Shown here piece by piece: positions 9,751 to 24,810 of a stretch of 64,000 bases of DNA (within the stretch, counting starts at the first letter, position 1; every line of letters begins with the position of its first letter). The notes below the pieces were generated by a model, which did not search any database, was not told the origin of the DNA, and was given only the letters and a program-made list of their open reading frames with translations. The translations under genes were made by a program, and so were the position numbers. This DNA is from Ramularia collo-cygni (taxonomy: Eukaryota; Ascomycota; Dothideomycetes; Mycosphaerellales; Mycosphaerellaceae): the NCBI RefSeq assembly GCF_900074925.1, contig NW_019716262.1:1167798-1231797 (forward strand), in the 5' to 3' direction.

Positions 9751-11253
9751 ATGCAGACAATGTCCATTCTTGCACTCGTCTCGTGCGCCGTCTCCCTCGC
9801 CGCTGCGAATCCCGCCAATGTCGAAGCACGCGCAACGAAAAGCTCGAGCGAAGGATCGTCTGGAACTGGCTCTACGCTTCCAACCATAACAACGAAAGGC
9901 AATGCATTTTTCGCTGGAGACAGTCGCTTCTACATTCGAGGAATCGATTATCAGCCGGGAGGTTCTTCCGATATAACCGATCCTCTCGCCGACTACAGCA
10001 TATGTTCACGCGACATTCCATATTTCAAGCAGTTGGGACTCAACACCATTCGTGTGTACACTGTTGACAACAGTGCGAATCACGATCAGTGTATGAGTGC
10101 TCTCGCCGATGCGGGAATCTATCTAGCGCTGGATGTCAACACTCCCAAATACTCACTAAATCGAGCTTCGCCTGGTCCGTCGTATAATCCCACCTACCTC
10201 CAATCGATCTTTGCAACGATCGATGCATTTGCAGGGTATAGCAATACTTTACTCTTTTTCAGCGGGAATGAAGTTCTCAACGCTCCGGACACTACGTCCG
10301 CGGCACCGTATGTGAAAGCCGTAACTCGAGGTGAGTTGATCAGCGCGTGACTCGATGGGAACATTCACTAACAACGATTCAGACATGAAGCAATACGTCG
10401 GTGAGCGTGGCTATCGCTCGATCCCAGTTGGCTATAGTGCAGCGGATGTAACTGAGAACCAATATCTGATGGCTCAATACATGGACTGCGGCGAGACACA
10501 AACTCTTTCAGATTTCTACGCCATCAACAACTACGAATGGTGCGATCCATCCTCATACACCACATCTGGGTGGAGCAATTTGGTCGCGCAGTACTCCAAC
10601 TATAGCCTGCCTCTTTTGTAAGTCGTGAGAGAAAGCACCGAGTCCTTCCTCTGCTGATAATTTCTAGCATGTCCGAGTACGGCTGCATCAAAAACACCCG
10701 CACATTCGAAGAGACGGCCGAGCTTTACCAACCTGAAATGACAAAAGTCTTCTCTGGTGGTCTTGTCTACGAATATTCGCTAGAAGGTAACGGCTTCGGC
10801 ATCGTTACACTCTCCGGGTCAACCGTGTCTCCCGAAGGGGACCAATTCTCCTACCTTCAAAAAGCTTTAGCGAGCGCTACCAGCCCAAGTGGTGATGGAG
10901 GCTACACAACCTCTAGCACAACCCAAAACTGCCCTGATCAAGGCACGAACTGGGATACCAGCCCTTTCATCGGAAGCGCTTTGCCCGCTATGCCTAGCGG
11001 AGCAGAGACCTACCTGAAGAATGGTGCTGGCAGTGGTCCGGGTCTCACGGGCGATGGTTCGCAAAACGCAGGAGGCGAGAGCACATCTACTGCGGATCCG
11101 AATGCTGGATCTGTCACTGCTTCTCCGACGGGAGGGAGTAAGACGTCGAAGGCGGCTGCGAATTCTGTGCAGATGGGGCGCATGGACTTTGCGCCTCTTG
11201 TTTGCGGTGGTTTGGTTCTTTTGAGCATGGTTTTTGGGGCTGCTCTTTTGTAG
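9751..11253 (+). CDS. GPI-anchored beta-1,3-glucanosyltransferase, GH72 (Gas/Gel family)
   Basis: Enzymes of this family cut beta-1,3-glucan and transfer the new end to another chain, elongating wall glucan at the outer face of the plasma membrane. The model joins 9751-10330, 10383-10617 and 10668-11253 (466 residues); both introns (52 and 50 bp) have GT-AG ends and plausible branch sites. The product has a signal peptide (first about 19 residues), a KGNAFFAGDSRFYIRGIDYQ block typical of GH72, the acid/base Glu in FFSGNEV and the nucleophile Glu in FMSEYGC. A Ser/Gly/Thr-rich tail ends in a hydrophobic segment expected for GPI attachment. There is no Cys-rich CBM43 (X8) module, so it belongs to the shorter subgroup. 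A second ATG three codons in is possible. Confidence 0.93.
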
Positions 11254-16322
<5,069 letters not shown>

Positions 16323-18107
16323 ATGCGTTCTGCCATCATCTCTTCCGCTTTCGCGGCTGCTGCCATTGCGGCCCCAGTCGTCGAGCGCCAGGCCGCAAAG
16401 GGTGGTCCAGGCGATGGAGTCATCCTCAACTACGCCCTCACCCTCGAGCACCTCGAGAACGCCTTCTACAAGGAGGGTCTCGCCAAGTTCTCCCAGGCTG
16501 ACTTCGCCGCTGCTGGATACGACAACGTCTTCTACACCAACCTGAAGACCATCTCCGGCGATGAGACCACTCACGTTGAGTTCCTGTCTGGTGCCCTCAC
16601 CAAGGCCGGTGTTAAGCCCGTTGTGCCCAACACCTACGCTTTCGGCTTCGAGGACATCAAGACTTTCCTCACCATCGCCAACGTCCTTGAGGGTGTCGGT
16701 GTCAGCGCCTACCTCGGTNCTGCTCAGTACATTGCTGATGCCACCTACCTGACCGCTGCCGGCTCCATCTTGACCGTTGAGGCTCGTCACTCTTCTTACC
16801 TGCGCGGTAACCAGCAGCCTCAGCTGTCGCCTTTCCCATACCCATTCGACACTCCTCTTGACTTCAACGAGGTTGTCACCCTGGCGGCTCCGTTCATCAC
16901 TGCCATTGCACCAGAGAACGGTCCTCTCCCAGTCAACGGGTTCCCAGCCATTGCTGCCGCCCCTGGCGCTGGCAAGGCCGGCGACAAGATCACCCTCTCC
17001 GTCAAGAAGGAGGTTGAGGCTAAGGCTGCTTACTTCATCACCATCACCGGCTCAGTCGAGGCTCCTCTTGAGGGATCCGGCATGGAGTACACCATCACCA
17101 TCCCAGAGGGTGCTCCATCTGGCCAGGCTTACGTTGTCCTCACCAAGGAGAAGGTCATGGGAACCCCATCCGACGACACCATCGTCGCTGGCCCAGCGAT
17201 CATTGAGATTGCTGACGCTCAGTCCGGTGTCATCCCCGACCCAAAGAAGTGCGTCGACGGCAAGCCAGCTGGTTACGCTCCTGCCCCTGCTGCCCCTGCC
17301 GCCAAGCCTGCCGCTCCTGCTGCCATGCCCGCTGCCCCTGCTGCCCACCCCATCCAGCAGATCGGTGACGGTCAGATCCGTACGTGAAACTCAAAATCCC
17401 TCAAACCCCAACACATCTTCTAACATTCCTACAGAGAACCCAGTCCAGCAGATCGGTGACGGACAGATCCAGTCCCCAGCTGCTCCCCCAGCCTACCACC
17501 CAGTACGTTAAATAATGATGAAGAATGGAAAATGAATAGCATGTATCGAAAAGATAGATATAGCATTCATGTAGAACAAGAATAATGAGAACGCTGCTTA
17601 CCTATATATTTTTTCGTCAGGCGGCTCCCAAGGCACCAGAGGCTCCCAAAGTCTCCCTCACCACCGTCTACCACACAAAGGTCTACACTTCATACGAGTC
17701 TCACCCCACTGAGACCATGAAGGTCGAGCACCCAGTCGTCTACACCACCGTTGTTGTAAGTCATCGACAATCACATATATTTTCTTAGCTTTCGTGACAT
17801 TTGCTGACTTGCCATTTTCTTCTTGCAGGAGAAGAAGCCAGAGCATACTCAGGCACCCGTCTACGCCACTTCCACCATGATGGAGGAGCACAAGCCAGAG
17901 ACCACCGAGGCACCTGTCTACGCATCATCCTCTTCCGAGGCCGATGCGCACCAGGGTTCGTTTTTTTCTCCCCCTACTCTCACCCACATCATGATTTCGT
18001 TCGTTACTAACATTATCCATCCCACAGCTTCTTCCACCACCTGCACTGAGGAGGAGTCCGCCACCATGGCTCCCGTCTACGAGACTCCAGCTCCTACCTA
18101 CGACTAA
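16323..18107 (+). CDS. Secreted ferritin-like protein (Rds1-type) with PIR-like repeats and Ser/Thr-rich tail
   Basis: The model joins 16323-17379, 17435-17502, 17621-17755, 17829-17955 and 18028-18107 (488 residues). A signal peptide (MRSAIISSAFAAAAIAAP) leads into a ferritin-like four-helix domain, with acidic/His positions in LTLEHLENAFY and DETTHVEFLSGAL, as in stress-induced fungal Rds1 and plant desiccation-related proteins. Whether metal is bound is unknown. After an Ala/Pro-rich linker come two copies of IQQIGDGQIQ or VQQIGDGQIQ, matching the PIR consensus Q-(I/V)-x-D-G-Q-x-Q used for covalent attachment to wall glucan. The tail repeats APVYxT motifs. All four introns lie in the 3' repeat region; intron 1 splits the last Gln codon of the first repeat. 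An N lies at 16719. Confidence 0.87.
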
Positions 18108-18802
18108 GCGATTGTGGTGGTAGATGAAATGATGTTGGGCCGACGATCGCAGTAGATATTTGGCCTACTATTTCGTAATTTCTAATCGTCATCACACACA
18201 AATCCGAAGTACATCTTTTGAACACAGTTTTCAATTGGAGCTCAGTCCTCCTTTCTCTTCTACCCCTTGTGAAAAAGTTTCCGTCTCAGTCCATGTTTCT
18301 CGTTGTTTGAAGCATTACAAAACAGTCGTGCCATTTACTCATATCGCAAACATCGCAATGTCCTACACATGTGAGAATACCTCCAGCGGCTTGCACCGAA
18401 CAGACGAGCCCATCGACCATGGCACTCGAAAGCGCTCGGAGGAGTTCCTTCCAACGTCGCAACGTAGATCTGGGCGCCGCCGTTTGTTCCCAAACTTCAA
18501 GAAGCAAGGTAGTTCCAACAATTCTGCACATCTTGGCAACGCTCCCATGGTGGTTCATCCAAAGTCTGGTGAAGTGGTCAAAACACGGTTCCAATAAGAC
18601 AGTATCGATATTGATGCAAGCAGGTGCATTGACGAGGATATTTAATTAACGGACGTGATTCATGCTAGGGAAAAGGGAGATGTGTTGGATGCTATCCATC
18701 TATACTAACTGGGCGGCTGTGTTGTTTTTCAACGATGTTCCTACGGTCGGGAGATATGATCAGGGGTGAATTGGACTTCGAGGAGCATCGAAGAATTGGC
18801 TC
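18108..18802. other. Intergenic, 3' side of ferritin-like gene
   Basis: A 145-codon open frame (18160-18597, plus strand) starts 50 bp after the stop codon, but its composition is irregular and I see no domain; I treat it as chance. Nothing else is recognisable before the MITE. Confidence 0.4.
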
Positions 18803-19022
18803 ATCATATTCAGAGCTGTCGATATGAGGACTATTCATCAGGACAAGGCATCCTTAGTTATAGCCATAATATCCTGAGGCCTCCTCGCTCTCTACAGGCT
18901 TGATAATTTAAAGCCTGTTAGAATCCCTGCTACTAGCAAAAGTGGCTGTTAATCAATCGAGAGAGCAGTTCAGTGCGCTGCTCTCGTTGATGATTCCTTG
19001 TATCGACAGCTCTGATCATATT
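18803..19022. mobile_element. hAT-like MITE, copy 1
   Basis: A 204-bp element (18811-19014) has terminal inverted repeats starting CAGAGCTGTCGATA and is flanked by a perfect 8-bp duplication, ATCATATT (18803-18810 and 19015-19022). An 8-bp duplication and a CAGAG terminus are the pattern of hAT transposons. It has no coding capacity. Internal hairpins are visible, for example ACAGGCTT paired with AAGCCTGT and GAGAGCAG paired with CTGCTCTC. A related copy lies at 29641-29842. Confidence 0.92.
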
Positions 19023-20112
19023 AGATTCATGCATACCTATACCTTCATCTGGGACTGTTTGCTGCCCCTTTCTATCTTATTTGGATTGTTAGGACTCAAG
19101 TGGTCGTCTTCACATTCGGTACAGGGTTAGGGTTGGGGTAGCGATATAGCATCGCCCTGTGCTCAAATGTCTCCAGATGTTGTGGGTAGGCTAATACTAC
19201 AATCTGGTTGAATTGGCCTGTTTGTGGGAATATTTGATACATGTTCGTACAAGTGAGACGCTCGTTGTTGCCTTTCTTTCAATCCCAAACTGGAAACGAC
19301 GAAGTAAGCTTGTGGGAATTTGAGGTGAGGCAAAACACTACTGCCTCCCTTCCAAGCAAACAGTCCGAAACAAGATCAAGCCTGGAGAGTGCTGATATGG
19401 TACCTTGATGGTCGAATGAACGGCACAATCATGCTGGTGACCAGAAGTGGTTGACCCGCGGAGGGTTTTCCATCGGGTAGGGCATGAGTGAAGGAAGCAA
19501 GTGAACAAAAGCAAACGGCAAGTGTAAACGAGTATCAATGACGTACACGAGGAATACTTAAAAGTCACCTTCGACAGTATTTAATTGATCACTTGCCGTG
19601 TATGATGTCTGTTGATCATGATGCTAATGCTCATAATTGGATTGTCTCAACGAACCTATCGTTCGCCATCGCTAGATTGAGTGAGATGCCCCAACGAAGA
19701 AAGACACTTTCAAGGGTTCTCAGAGCTTGTGATCAAGAGCAACTTTGAGTATACATAGTCGCACCGTCTTGATGCGACAGCAAACTTAGCCGGGAAGCCC
19801 TGTCCACACTAGGATAAGAAAGATCGAGTTTAGGAAAGGATCACAGGAGGGCAGCGAAGGGAGGCCATATTCGTTGATCGTTTTTAAATTTCAATGCCGC
19901 AAGCTATCCAGATCTATGTACAATGCACAAACTAAAGGAGTGTGCTGTGGTACTATGTTCAAAATCAATGCCGTGATTCCCAATTTCCAACTCCCGTTAT
20001 TTTCCTAGTTCATTATTATGAAATTCGTTGTATCTGAACATGTCCTGTCTGTTCCACATATTGCCTTTCTAGCTTCAATCCTGTCCTCCTTCCCGCGTGG
20101 CTAACACGATAC
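19023..20112. other. Intergenic between MITE and the repeat-protein gene
   Basis: About 1.1 kb of non-repetitive sequence on the 3' side of the minus-strand repeat protein. Only short frames occur and no RNA gene or repeat is recognisable. Confidence 0.5.
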
Positions 20113-22229
20113 CTAGTACGTGGGTGCTGGTGCGCTATAAGCGGGAGGTGCTGGAGCGGAGGTCGTCGTAGCATAGGCTGGAGGAGCAACTGCGCTGCTA
20201 GATGAGTAGATCGGTGCAGCGACAGAGCTGCTTGTAGTGTGATAGACTGGTGGTGCGACAGAGGTTGTCGTTGGGTGAACCGGCGCGGAAGTAGAGCTGC
20301 TGGATGCGTATACTGGAGGAGTAACGGAGCTGCTCGTTGTTGGGTAAACCGGTGCAGAAGTAGAGCTGCTAGATGCGTATACTGGAGGAGTAACGGAGCT
20401 GCTCGTTGTGTGATAAACTGGTGGAGCAACGGAGGTTGTTGTTGGGTGAACCGGTGCGGAAGTAGAGCTGCTAGATGCGTATACTGGAGGAGTAACGGAG
20501 GTAGTTGTTGGGTGAACCGGTGCGGAAGTAGANNNNNNNNNNNNNNNNNNNNNNNNNNNNNNNNNNNNNNNNCGTATACTGGAGGGGTGACGGAGGTAGT
20601 TGTTGGGTGAACCGGTGCGGAAGTAGAGCTGCTCGATGAGTAGACTGGTGGAGAAACCGAGGTGCTCGTGCTGCTGTGCTCAATTGGCTTTGAGGCAGAC
20701 GAAGACGAAGAAGTGTACTTCGATGGGAGAGGAGCTGTCGGGCCATTCGTGGGCTTGGATGAAGGACCTGTGGGGTATGGAGGGAGAGACTTGGTCAACG
20801 TCTTTGTTACATCAGTTGTGACAGTCGTGTGGCTCTTGTATGTCTTTGTCAAAGTGGCTCCGCTGGAGGTGACTTTGGTTGTGACATCGCACTCAGTCGT
20901 GTAAGTAGTTTGGACCACTGGGACTGTGGATGGTGATGTGGTGTGAGCAGCAGACGAGCTAGAGCATGCAGTGGGTGTCATAAAGCTACCTCCCTCTGTG
21001 AAGGGGTTGTAGTTGACGCATGAAGCGAGCTGAGATGCACAGAAAGACATGTTCGCATCTGGGCTAGTGCGACAGACGTTGTAGGCATCGTTGCAGGCCT
21101 TTGCGCAGCTGTCCCCGGAGCCGGTAGCTGGGTGAGATTCCTTAGGACCTGAAGGGTATGTTGCGGGAGCGGATCCCACTGGGGCTGATGGATGGGTCAC
21201 GGGAGACGATTCCTTGGGACCTGAAGGATATGTTGCGGGAGCGGATCCCACTGGAGCTGATGGATGGGTCGCGGGAGACGACTCCTTGGGACCTGAAGGG
21301 TATGTTGCGGGAGCGGATCCCACTGGAGCTGATGGATGGGTCGCGGGAGACGACTCCTTTGGAGCTTCGCTCGTTGGGACTGGTCCAGCAGGGACAGTCA
21401 CATACACAGTAGTCGTCACGGGGGCAGGGCAGTCAGCCTTTGGGCAGACTGGGCAGCTTGAGGAGGGCGCAGGAGCTGGGTGGACGTAGGTCGATGGCGC
21501 AGGCGCTGGGTGGGCGTCGGTAGAAGGTGCAGGCGCTGGGATCGTCTTGACCTCAGTTTGAGGGATGGTGAGAGTCGTGGCCTTGGTGACTGTGTAAGTC
21601 TTCCCGCCGTGAGTCAAAGTAGTAGGCTCAGGGCAGTAGGTCGTGAGCGAGGAGGTGACGGTGGTCTTGTGCTCATACGAGGTCGGCCCAACAAGCGTCA
21701 AGCTTCCGGAAGTGGAAACACAGCTGGAAGAACCTGGGTAGGAGTGCGCTGGGTTGCAAGCGTAGCTAGTAGTAGAGTAGACTGGCGCTGAAGTTGTGCT
21801 CGCCGATTGTGTCGAAGTGGTGCTAGCGGCTGAGCATGCAGTGGGACTGACGAACGATCCCGTGAAGGGATTGTAGTTAACACAGCTAGCAAGCTGAGAT
21901 GCACAGAATGCCATGTTCGCATCTGGGGCAGTACGGCAAGTGTTGTAGGCATCATTACAGGCCTTTGCGCAGTCAGATACAGGAGTGCCAGTGGTGTGTG
22001 AAGCAGCAGATGAAGAAGAAGCGCTCGAATAGTGGGGTGGAGCGGATGCCGAGCTCGAATACTTTGGAGGAGTAGAAGAAGAACCCAGGTATGTGGGAGC
22101 CGCAGAGGAGGAGCTCGCGCCGGTTGTGGATTGGTAAGATGGCGGGCTGTTGGGGGTGCCATAGTCATACGCCTGAGGGATGGCGTTGACGGCGCCAGCC
22201 AGGGCAACGAGGGTGAGCTTGTAAAGCAT
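20113..22229 (-). CDS. Secreted Ser/Thr/Pro-rich tandem-repeat protein, probable cell-wall protein
   Basis: From ATG (22227-22229) the product starts with a signal peptide (MLYKLTLVALAGAVNAIP) and is otherwise low-complexity Ser/Thr/Pro. Two copies of a conserved Cys module (DCAKACNDAYNTC, then CASQLASCVNYNPF) lie near residues 86-123 and 372-411. Between them are Pro-Ala repeats and three 24-residue repeats (72 bp each, 21140-21355). The C-terminal part repeats a 22-23-residue unit (66-69 bp) containing VTPPVYASSSSTSAPVHP. A 40-N gap (20533-20572) lies in that array and shifts the frame; with the gap corrected the frame continues to a TAG at 20113-20115. No GPI signal follows. The function is unknown; a wall or adhesin-like role is inferred from composition. 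Confidence 0.8.
20230..20640 (-). repeat. 66-69-bp coding tandem repeat array with assembly gap
   Basis: Units of about 66-69 bp (22-23 codons, VTPPVYASSSS-type) repeat across this span in the repeat-protein gene, with 40 Ns at 20533-20572. In neighbouring units the sequence between the gap flanks is 11 bp, so the true gap is probably 11 bp or 11 plus whole units. Confidence 0.85.
21140..21355 (-). repeat. Three 72-bp coding tandem repeats
   Basis: Three near-identical 72-bp units encode a 24-residue motif (GPKESSPATHP, SAPVGSAPATYPS) in the same gene. The few visible substitutions are mostly transitions, suggesting recent unit duplication. Confidence 0.9.
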
Positions 22230-24810
22230 CTTGTCCTTTGTATCGATCGGGGTTTAACGATTGTTTGAAAGAAAGTCTCTGCAATAAGCAAAAGAAACGA
22301 TGCTGAGCAGGACCTGAGCGAGTGAGGCCTGTTGGATTGGTTGTTGAGATTAGTGAATTGTTGATGAGATGGAAAGGTATCTGAAGTGGGTAGAAGAGAG
22401 TTCTCATATACTCAGAGCCTTCGTAGCAGTTCTCTAAGTTTAGTTGAAGCGAGCGAATGCTGACTGGTTAGCCTAGTCTGCATAGCAGTAAGATGCCTGG
22501 TACCCCAGTACGAGATTCCTATTCCAAGACATCACTGCTCCAGTGACAGGAGTGCATGTCCGCAGAATAGGTACGAGTCGCGGTAAAGAAACCTCCTTAG
22601 CTCAAGGGGCTAGCGAGAGATGGTTGGAGGTGGTATTGCCGCGGAGCCTAATGGCCACTCGCCTCGTGTTGATCGTAAACCCGTGAAGGGGTGACGGCGG
22701 CAACTCCAGGCGCCCGATATTCCCACACAGGGCGGCTGGCTCGCAGGCGATACCCCAAAAATCCCATCAATGACCCGAGAATATGTCTTTCGTTGCCTTG
22801 ATCCCCTTTCTCTGTGCACATTGCACACTGGCACGGCATGATTCTTTCGTTGACCCAAGAGGTGATGTTGATGCCGAGAGTAAATATAGAAACATGCTCT
22901 AACCATATCGGGACACATGGCCTTTTTCAAGGCCGAGATGCTACCTTACACCGTGCGGTGCCTCAACACGAGCCATGATGACACGGCTCCCGTCAATTGT
23001 TTATGCATCCCACTACTGCACGTCGTACGGCGCCATACCACTGCTGTTCATGATCACTACAATGGCTTTTTGGGCCGTCTTGGGTGACGGACGATCTCGG
23101 TACCATCGGATTCTCGCTTCAAGACGGCAACACGATCATTCAGCCGCGACAAATGGTCAGCGACTAATGACCACAAACCGCCAGAAGGCTGCAGCCATGC
23201 TATTCTCACCCAAGTGGACATCCCGACAGGCTTAAGAAAGGCCCTTTTCAGCGCCCCGACTCGACGCCCTTCGCAGGACCTGTTACCGCCAAAGCACGCA
23301 CGAAGTAGCCTTCCGTTGGGCTGCATCCCGCCAAACACCGCAGCCGTGACAGCGCGCATGTCTTGACGCGATCCGATGTGAAACGCAAGCATGAAGCTAG
23401 TAGCCCACACGAGAGCTGCCATCCCGTGGATCTGTTCCTCTAGCATGCATGCATGGCACAATCCGGTATCCGACGGGGGATGCATGTGAAACCTGAGCGA
23501 CGCAATGCTCGCTTCACGATAAATTCGAATTCCAGGAAAAGGCTTTGCACGGTTGCGCCTTTCAAGCTTTGGTACAANTTGGTACGGAAGCACGATGTAG
23601 CGTGCGAGAACGCTACATGGCGGCTCAAGGAAACCCACGAGACGGCTTGCTTGCTTGCTCTCACATGTCAAAGCATATTTTCAAAAACGCCAGGAACGTC
23701 ATCCGGAGTACGGCCAATACTGGCTTTAGGCGAACGTCTCCTCAAGACCCTTTGCAAAATGGTATGGTACTTGTCATGCAGCCACGCGTAAGCCTCGTGG
23801 TCCGCTACGGCGGGGGAGATTCATTGCAGAAACTCGTATTCGAGCTCCCAGAGCTCCCCGACCTCTGACTTTGGACAGCTTCGCAGGCACGTCGTATTCC
23901 TAACACTGATGCTGAACTTTGCAAAGGTGACATGGTCCAGTTGTCGACAAGATCGACTCTCGTCCAAGAAGACCAACAAAACTGCTCGCGCGGTTGAACC
24001 AGAAACCAAGCGTTACAAGCGTTTCAAAAGCGCGCGCGGCAACAATCTGCCGNAAAGCCTTGTGTGCAAGGTTTCTGCCANCACGTTTCTAGCTTTAAAC
24101 CAAGAAGCTCCCGTAGCCAACGAAAGCTGTAGTGGACCTTGTGGCTGGATGTGCTTCTATTCTTGAAGGACGTCCCCAGCAGAGAGCCTATTGACATTGT
24201 ATTAACAGGTTTTATAATACGGGTTGTTGAGTTCATCGAACCATCCTTTTCGTCTTCGATCTCCAAGTCCATCAACACGACAAGTCGATCTCGCTTCAGT
24301 GACCCACCTCCAGGTTCTCCGGTTGACATGCTATGCGATGATCGAGCGTGGAGCATACATACAGATCAGTGGGGCCAGTAGCCGCCATGGAGAGTTCCCT
24401 ATAATCTGGGTTGGTAATGCGATGACAGGGCTCGATCCACTTCATGTGTTCCCTCTCGTACTTTGCCTGACTCAGTCACGACATGCACTTTAGGCTCGTA
24501 TTTGACCGATCTAGTTTCGGCAACAACGTCCTCACGACGACACCTAAGAGCACTGAATGTTCAATCAAACGAGTGTGAGTGTAATTCGATTAGACTGAAT
24601 CATACGTAAATGTCTCAATCCCAATGAGAGTGAAAACGAGATCCCTATCCCTCGCAACCTGCATGAAAACCTTTATCATGAAACGCTCGCTGTAGACTCA
24701 AAGGTTCGTCGTAACCATCCTGTGATCCATTCAATCCATCATCACCCCTCATAAGCTACGGGAAACACTAAGCATGCAGGGAGATCGAGAACGCCAACAT
24801 GTCGTGTCAC
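22230..24810. other. Intergenic between the repeat protein and Cdc20 genes
   Basis: About 2.6 kb. The left part is the promoter of the repeat protein, with a TATA-like GAGTATATGAG (complement) about 175 bp upstream of its ATG. A 204-codon minus-strand frame (23057-23671) exists, but its composition, rich in Cys, Trp, Arg and His, argues against a real gene. I recognise nothing else. Confidence 0.45.

Noticed and set aside
17052..17511. Long open frames on both strands across the ferritin-like gene
   Set aside because: They are shadows caused by GC-rich third positions and repeats in the real frame.
23057..23671. 204-codon minus-strand frame between the repeat protein and cdc20
   Set aside because: High Cys, Trp, His and Arg content, no good start context and no recognisable domain.
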